Assembly: GCA_014529385.2 (NCBI GenBank)
Contig: CM043944.1
Span: forward strand, 71,129,895 to 71,193,894
DNA: 64,000 bases
Direction of reading: 5' to 3'
Origin: Adiantum capillus-veneris
Lineage: Eukaryota > Streptophyta > Polypodiopsida > Polypodiales > Pteridaceae
Shown here: in pieces, positions 57,675 to 64,000 of the stretch
How positions within the stretch are numbered: position 1 is the stretch's first letter
Layout of the letters: the number at the start of each line of letters is the position of its first letter
Notes under the pieces: generated by a model
The model's input: the letters and a program-made list of their open reading frames with translations, nothing else
Database searches by the model: none
What the model was told of the DNA's origin: nothing
Program-made: the position numbers and the translations under genes

Positions 57675-58379
57675 GTGAAGAGCCAGGAGGTACGCCACAT
57701 TGAAGCAATTCTGGACGACTATGAAGAGTATTTGGCGAATCTTGAAGAAGAAGAAGAGTTGAGGTCTGTGGTGGTGTCAAATCCAACCGTACCTGAGGTA
57801 AGGCATGTTCATTTCAATGAAGATGAAGATAGTGAAAGCATACCAAGGAGTCACTTTTTAAGGACTGAATGGGCAAGAGCAACAACTAAAACTGTTGTAA
57901 AGCTTGGCGACATCGAAGAACCAGTCCTAGCACTCATAGATCATGGATCGGAGATCAATTTGATGGCTAAAAGCTTGCACAAAAAGGGGAAATGGCCTAT
58001 TGATGTGGACCATGGTTGGCGGATTCGAGCTGCCAATATGCTTCCAGGCGACCTCTATGGTGCATGTGCCAATGTTAAGGTAACTGTAGGGGATGTCTGT
58101 GATGAGCAAAACTTATTTATACAGGAGCATTCCTCTTATCCTTTAATTCTTGGGCAACCATACATTACGGCTGTGCGAATGGAAACCAAAGTTCTGGATG
58201 ATGGCTCGGCCTATGCCAGGGTTCGGAGCCGTGATGGTAAGAAAGCAGTGCAATTCTTGACTGTATGTGTTGACCATGCTAGGAATAAGGACAGTCTAAG
58301 AGATCATCCAATGCCGAAGATACGCAAGGAGTTTAGAGAACACAGGTTTGCACAGGATTTTCTCGGAGTGCCATTATAA
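57675..58379 (+). pseudogene. Ty3 aspartic protease region
   Basis: In frame with gag after one stop at 57660-57662. It holds EEPVLALIDHGSEINLMAKS (DHGS active-site form of the retroviral-type protease; DSGS or DTGS is commoner) and later YPLILGQPYITAVRM. The protease cuts the polyprotein. A further part of the polyprotein (58538-58762, ESDDVISRVFEEVSYED) lies in another frame before RT. Confidence 0.8.
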
Positions 58380-58789
58380 AGTGGGACTATGGTGGTACAA
58401 GTAAGGAGAAGTTCTTGCAAAGAGAAGCTTTCTCTTCGGGGTTTTTGGGGTTAACATCTGAAGGTTCAATCACTTTCAGAAAATTTAATGATCTGCCAAA
58501 GTGAGAAAAACAATATGTTTCAGGTATTCAAAGTGAATTGCAGGGTTGTGATGTGCTTGAATCTGATGATGTGATTTCAAGAGTCTTTGAAGAGGTATCT
58601 TATGAAGATACTATGTCAGTGCTTGAAGAGATCATGCAAAACATGTTACAAAGTGGAACTGAAGTAGTCAAGGTTCATTCAATGGACATGTATGATGAGT
58701 TAAGTTCATATGAAGCACTTCTGCATATTGAAGATGATTCAGGTGAAACTGTTGAAGCATAGGTAGAGACCAAATAAAAAATTATTGCA

Positions 58790-59900
58790 AAGAAAGTGAG
58801 GCCAGTGGCTACACTGCTGCCAAAAGGAAGTGATGGGATGATCAAGGAGGCTTCTCGATAGCCTATACTCAGAGATCTGAAGAACATAGGGCATAAGTTT
58901 ACTAAGGAGACACTACAACAGCTGAAGGTTGGTGAAGACGGTTTCCTCAATGAAGAGGAGATCAAATGTTTTCAAGGTATGCTTGAAAAACATGGTAAAA
59001 TCTTTCGCTTTTGAGCCAAGTGAGATAGGGTGTGTGGATCCGAGTGTGGTTTCACCAATGGTTATTTTCACTATTCCACACATGCCATGGAGCTTGCGTC
59101 CTATTCCAGTTCCTAAAGCTCACTTGCCAAGGCTCATCAATTTTCTCGATGAAAAGATTCAAATGGGAATTTTGGAGCGGTCATGTGCTCCGTATTCTAA
59201 TCGATGGTTTACTATTCCAAAGAAAAATGGCACATTGAGGCTCATTCAGGATATGAAACCGGTTAACAAGGTAACAATCCGCAATGTGGGTACTGGCCCA
59301 ATTGTGGATGAATTTACTGAGGCCTTTGCAGGTAGATCTATTTACTCCATGGGCGATCTTTATTCAAGATATGATCAATTCCAGCTAGCTTTGGAGAGCA
59401 GGGATCTTACTACAATGCGTACTCCTCTTGGTTTGCTAAGGATGTGCACTTTGCCACAGGGTGCTACTAATTCAGTAGCTCATATGATGAACGGCATGAA
59501 TAAGGTATTAAGGGACTTTATCCCACATGTTACCATGAATTTCATTGATGATCTACCAATTAAGGGCTGTGAAGAAGGCTCAAAAGATGAAGCAAAAGAC
59601 CAGAGGGGGTGCAGATAGTTTGTTGCTCAACATATTGTTGACTTTGATGCTATATTATCAAGGCTTGAAGAAGTTAACTTAACACTTTCAGGTCAAAAAT
59701 CGACTTTTGGAGCTAAGGAGGTCTTAATTGTGGGACACATGTGCAGTTCTGAAGGAAGAAGGCCAAGTCCTGCAAAAGTTGAAGCAATCCAAAAGATGAA
59801 GGACACATGTTCTTCAATTACTGAGGTTCGTCGATTCTTAGGTGTGTGTGTGTGTTCTATCGTATTTGGCTGCCGCACTTTGCCCATGTTGCAGAGGTGC
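58790..59900 (+). pseudogene. Ty3 reverse transcriptase
   Basis: Open from 58929 to 59618 and extended by decayed sequence on both sides. Motifs: PIPVPKAHLPRLINFLDEK; APYSNRWFTIPKKNGTLRLIQDMKPVNK; YSMGDLYSRYDQFQLAL (first catalytic D); LGLLRMCTLPQGATNSVAHM; MNFIDDLPIKG (catalytic DD). After a frame change, STFGAKEVLIVGHM and VEAIQKM...ITEVRRFLGVC follow. A GT tract at 59842-59854 inside FLGVC-FYRIW appears to have slipped and shifted the frame. The FIDD.PIKG form is unlike typical angiosperm Ty3 RT (YIDDILIYS). Confidence 0.88.
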
Positions 59901-60409
59901 TGTATCAATTGCTACAAAAAGGTAAGAGGTTTTTTTGGGAAGAAGCTCACACACAAACTATTAAGAAATTAAATAAGATGCTTCTTGAGGCTCCGACCTT
60001 GAGGAAAGTTGATTATAAATGCAACAGGCCAGTTATTTTAATAGTTGACACTAGCCTGACAAGTATTGTATGGGCTATAGGTCAAGATGATGTTGAAGGA
60101 CACATGTATGCAGTGAGATTTGGAGCCAAGGTGCTCAATGCTTGTCAACGAGGGTATCCACAAGTTAAGAGGGAACTTTGGGGCGTTGCTACTGCTTTAA
60201 GGACCAATAAAGAATACTTTATTAGAGCTTCCGTTGTGGTAGAGACAGATTTCTTGCCAATGATAGGAATGATTGAAAATTGCTCTACTCCGGACATTCC
60301 CATGCTACGATGGATAGCATATATCAAGTCTCTTAACCCTGAATTTTGTTATATTGCAGGTAGAGATAACCCTGTGGGTTGCAGATATGTTATCAAGAGC
60401 CAGGTTTGA
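59846..60409 (+). pseudogene. Ty3 RNase H
   Basis: Reads FYRIWLPHFAHVAEVLYQLLQKGKRFFWEEAH, then PVILIVDTSLTSIVWAIGQ (the first acidic position in VD.S), QRGYPQVKRELWGVATAL (E position), VVETDFLPMIGMI (D position) and YIAGRDNPV. A one-base slip near 60375 shifts reading to VADMLSRARFEDEEE. RNase H removes the RNA template during reverse transcription. Confidence 0.82.
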
Positions 60410-61906
60410 AGATGAAGAAGAGACGCTGACCACGAGTGATGATGTTGGCTTGAAGTTCTACACGTATTCTTATCTACATGCCAAATGCGGTAGTATTGCT
60501 CATGTTTTTGAAGTCTTTTCTGAAGATTTTTATGATGGAGAGTGGCTTATGATTGGCCGCTACCTAAGTACTCTCACTAGACAAGAAGGATGGAGTGATC
60601 AAGAATTCAGGAAGATGAGGAAAAAGGCCTATGGCTATTTCCTGAAAGACAGACATTTATGGAAGCAACCGAAGCGCCCAGGAGGGGTACCACAATGAGT
60701 TATTTGCGATAAAGCAACCCAACAACAGGTGATTAAAGAGTTTCATGAAAGTCTATGGGCTGGACACAGAGGAGCCTGGGCAACCTTTGTCAAAATTAAA
60801 GACCGATATTGGTGGACAGGTATGTATAAAGATGTGGTTCAATTTGTGGAATCATGCTTAATATGTCAAGAGTACTCTAATGTGCGACATAGAGATGGGT
60901 TGCGTCCCACCTATCCATTGGCTATGCACTACAAGTGGGTGGTGGACCTTATTACAATGCCAGTAGTAGTGTGGCAGATGAGATATATTGTTCTTGCCAG
61001 GTAAGATCTTACTAATCAGGCGGAAGGAAGAGATTTGCGTACCAAAGCTACCAGTTCAGTATGCAAGTTCTTGCTTGAAGATGTTATCTCTAGGTATGGA
61101 TGTGTTGGCAGAATTATTGCAAATAGAGGAGAGCTGGACGAGGATGAAGCTCGGGAGTCTTTTGATTGGATGGGCATTAAGCTTGCCCTCACCACAACAT
61201 ATAATCCATAAGGTAACGGGAAGAGTGAAAGAGGACATCCGCCTATCGTTAAAGCTTTAGCAAAGGCGTGTGAAGGACATATTGGTGATTGGCCTAAACT
61301 CTTGCCATTTGCTTTGTGGGCTGATCGCACTACTCAAAGTTCAATTACAGAATATTTTCCATTCAAATTGATACATGGGTAGAAACCCATTATGCCTACG
61401 TAGGAAGCAGTTACAACTTGGACCATAATGCCATGGGAAGAAGGTATGTCTACTGAAGACTTGCTTGCTCTACGTATTCGGCAGCTTGAGAGGCGTCAAG
61501 AGGATATTAAGCAGGCTAAAGAGAAGCTTAAGGAGGCAAGATTGAAGAACAAGGCAGCATTTGATGGAAAGCATAGACTATGACCACATGCTATCAAGGA
61601 AGGTGATTAGGTACTTGTGTATGACAGTAGCTTGGAGAACCAATACTCTGCTATGCGGAAAATGGTGAAACGGTGGTTTGGACCATATGTGCTGCAACAT
61701 GTTTCTGATAATGCGACATATCAATTGTGTGAACTAGATGGTACTATGCTTAAAGTGCCTATTGTGCAGGAAAAAGGATCAAGCTGTTCAAGAAGCGAGA
61801 AGGCGAGATTGTTCTTAAAGATTCCCATTCAGATCCGCCTCTAGAGGATCGTGTTATGTATGCGTCAGATGATATGTCTGATGATGATTTTAATGAAGTT
61901 GATTAA
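60380..61906 (+). pseudogene. Ty3 integrase
   Basis: The region opens VADMLSRARF. A stop at 60696 leads into the HHCC zinc domain, FHESLWAGHRGAW...CLICQEYS (60740-60880). Core: WVVDLITMPV (first D), IIANRGELDEDEA where the second catalytic D is N, then TTTYNP and GNGKSERGHPPIVKALAKAC (third residue E). C-terminal: RWFGPYVLQHVSDNATYQLCELDGT, then RIKLFKKREGE-like sequence in another frame, ending at TAA 61904-61906. Several stops (e.g. after IVLAR, TTTYNP, KLIHG, KHRL) make it dead. The GK.ERGH.PIVKAL pattern is one I associate with fungal Ty3 elements. Confidence 0.88.
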
Positions 61907-61953
61907 GTGCAATTGGCACATACCGGAGGCTGCATAGGTTCAGAAAGGGTGAA

Positions 61954-63951
61954 TGTCATGTAGCTCCGCTCCCATGCAAAGAAAGATGCCAAGAAAATGC
62001 ACATTAAGTTTGTTTGAAGCTTATATGTTTAATGAACAGTGATTAAGGGCTGGTTGTAGGCCGAGTTCAATGCAGAATGTATGTCAGATGCCTTAAGATG
62101 CTAAAAAGTGTTATTCTTGTAGTGAACACGGATGGGGTATTGTGCCCTAGAACTGCAATGCTCGATGTGCTCTACCGGCCTGTCTTTACGGCTCGTCGAT
62201 TGGAGCTACTATGAAGAAGTTATGGAAGTTTAAAGTTCAAGTCGATTGCAGATCTATGCCAGATTGGGCAACAGCAGCTGACGAAATAAAAATAAAATGA
62301 ATGCATCGGACTGAAGTACTCAGTTTGTGGAGCGTGTCGGTCTTTTCAGATCAGTGTGATCGGAGTCTCGGTCGCCAAGATATTAGCCGTTAAAAATTCA
62401 CCGAGGGCCGGCTCCGTACCAATTCTATCTGCTCGATCAGAGTGCCATCTTGGATATTGTAGCCTCAGCAGGGTTTGTATGCATTTTATGCAGCTTGAGA
62501 GGTCTACAGGGATTTACAGCTCGTCAGGCAGATTTTCGCTTGATCAGATAATAAGGCTTGAGACTGATGACAATTGCTGGCTGCTAGGTGGGTAACTTTG
62601 GTGTTATACGAGATACTGGTATGGGTAGTAAAAATCACGATGACATTGTCATTATATACCAGATGTCGTGCTAGACATAGCTTTGGACGGTAAGTGTGCC
62701 GAATGCTGCCAATGCCTTGCCGATATGTATGCTTAATGTGGGCTAACCCATTGCATGGCCGGTAAAGTGTGCCCGGATGCCGCCATTGGGAAACTTGGCA
62801 ATGCTTTGGCCGCTATGTATGTCTAATGTGGGGCCTTAATGAAGCTTAGAGGCCGACGAAATCTTAGGAAAGCACTTTTGATATGAGTGCCCTCCCTTAT
62901 GGAGCTATGGCCGCCCAAGGCAAATAAAAAACTGGCCGCCCACCTTAAGCCATGCCCGCCCAATGGGGTAAAACAAAAGGGTTTTTTTTAAAAAACCTAA
63001 TGTAAAAGGGAGTAATGCATGGCGTAGCAAAGGCGACAACGCGCAGGTAGCGAAGAGCAAGGAGAAGAGCTCGCAACGAGCCAGGGGAGGCTCAGACGTT
63101 GCTGACCAAGAAGCGAAAAAGCATCAGCTCCCAATCGTGCATCATTTCGGTCCTAGTCCCGCCGCAAACGGTGCACGCCGAACACTGCCTTGCCACGTCA
63201 CAAGGGGGAGGACCCATTAGCGACATCGCTAATGGGTGCCTTGCCTTTTTTAGCAAAAGGGGAGTCCCATGCAGCTATAAAAAGGGAAGAACGTCTTATT
63301 CAAGGGATCATCGTGAGTTTTCTTCTCTCTGCCTAAGAATGCTCTTAAGCTCTTGATAATCGGGAAGCATAATCTCCGAAGCTCCATAGCCTTAAGCTCT
63401 TGATATTCGAAATCCCCTTAAGTTCTTTTCTTAAGCTCCATAGCCTTAAGCTCTTGATAATCGAAATCCCCTTAAGTTCTTTTCTTAAGCTCCATACCCT
63501 GAAGCCCTTGACAACCAAGATCGACTTAAGCTCTCTCTTCCTCCTCATGGGAAGTTAATCTCGAGAAGCTCTTAAGCTTCTCCTCCGAATCTTCAAACTT
63601 GCTTAATCCTCGTAAGGTTAAACCCCTTCATAAGCCATAATCCAAAGCTTGAAGCTTATTAACCACTCGAATTGAAGAGCAGAAGGCAAAGTAAGCAGAA
63701 TTTTATCAATTTCTTGTTTAAGCACCTGGTTTAAGCCAGATTTTGCCATATTTTTCCTTGTAAAAGCATTTAAGCTTCCATTAAGGATTGATTTATTCAT
63801 GGATTCTGTCGATTAACTGGAAATTAGACGGAGTTCTTGTTTTGAATACTGTTGTCAGTAATTGCATCTGCTACACCTTGTTTCCCGCACCTCTCACAGC
63901 TAGGGGCCCAATGCCTTCCCGGCTCACCTTTCGCATAATTATCCCCCGACA
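61954..63951 (+). repeat. Ty3 3' LTR, uninterrupted
   Basis: 1998 bp, TGTCATGTAGC...ATCCCCCGACA, preceded by a purine stretch CAGAAAGGGTGAA. It contains the PPR-derived segment (~62606-62830) and the empty Copia target site (63220-63224). TATAAAA-containing CAGCTATAAAAAGGG at ~63272 is a plausible LTR TATA box; the 5' copy has the same at ~55300. Confidence 0.93.
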
Positions 63952-64000
63952 CCCTTAGTCCTACTAGGCCGTGAAATCTATGTTAGACTAAAAAATTTTA
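63952..64000. other. Right flank of the Ty3 element
   Basis: CCCTTAGTCC... to the window end. Nothing recognised. Confidence 0.5.

Larger units (their letters stand above)
48783..63951 (+). mobile_element. Ty3/gypsy element with ~2 kb LTRs and a nested Copia insertion
   Basis: Two long direct repeats flank a 6 kb coding interior. The 5' LTR is 48783-50071 plus 55247-55977, split by the Copia element; the 3' LTR is 61954-63951. Both begin TGTC(A/G)TGTAGCTCCG and end ATCCCCCGACA. Inside are a primer-binding site, gag, protease, RT, RNase H and integrase in Ty3 order, all plus strand and all with stops or frameshifts. I did not find a clean target duplication (CCTGT on the left, CCCTT on the right). 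Confidence 0.92.

Noticed and set aside
48783-63951. A 5 bp target duplication for the Ty3 element
   Set aside because: The flanks CCTGT and CCCTT do not match convincingly for any choice of LTR end I tried.

Overview
The window looks like nuclear DNA of a land plant with a large, repeat-rich genome, most likely a fern or another seed-free vascular plant. The pointers are a decayed tandem array of PLS-type pentatricopeptide repeat (PPR) sequence, a plastid-type mTERF gene, plant-type Copia, Ty3 and CACTA elements, and long GA, TA and TG microsatellites. The taxonomic call is an inference. Only one gene looks intact and host-like: an intronless mTERF-family gene at 14600-16825, closest in my reading to Arabidopsis mTERF4/BSM/RUG2.

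Layout. 1-3.06 kb is mostly empty, with one unrecognised minus-strand ORF. 3.07-7.08 kb is the 5' half of a decayed minus-strand Ty3 element (LTR, gag, protease), joined at its 3' end to a fragment of a Copia LTR. 7.1-9.9 kb holds microsatellites, small tandem duplications and a possible exon. 9.94-13.55 kb is the PPR array, followed by the mTERF gene and quiet sequence to 21.4 kb. 21.4-26.5 kb is a second decayed minus-strand Ty3 pol followed by a long non-pol ORF. 26.5-29.4 kb is AT-rich or minisatellite DNA with a partial Ty3 LTR.

29.47-47.3 kb is a broken minus-strand ORF of the same non-pol type. It appears to have been split twice: by a candidate ~10 kb DNA transposon (31344-41311), and by a CACTA element (42411-46968) with matching TIR ends and a TGC target duplication. 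The 10 kb unit carries a multi-exon plus-strand gene (unknown N-terminal region, RING-like cysteines, then an FCP1/NIF-like phosphatase domain) converging on a minus-strand DDE-type transposase. Its two introns and the spacer between its genes are built from degenerate arrays sharing a GGTACTT word. This is the best candidate here for an undescribed system. The CACTA element carries a three-exon En/Spm-associated gene, a transposase-associated zinc-binding exon, and a captured fragment of a heavy-metal-associated (HMA) domain gene.

48783-63951 is a 15.2 kb Ty3 element with ~2 kb LTRs, interrupted inside its 5' LTR by a 5.18 kb Copia element (50072-55246). The uninterrupted 3' LTR preserves the pre-insertion site. 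Both Ty3 LTRs contain PPR-like sequence. The Copia polyprotein stays in one frame over 1429 codons and is broken only by eight nonsense codons. Everything except the mTERF gene is best read as mobile or decayed DNA. Boundaries and homologies were read by eye, without alignment software or database searches.
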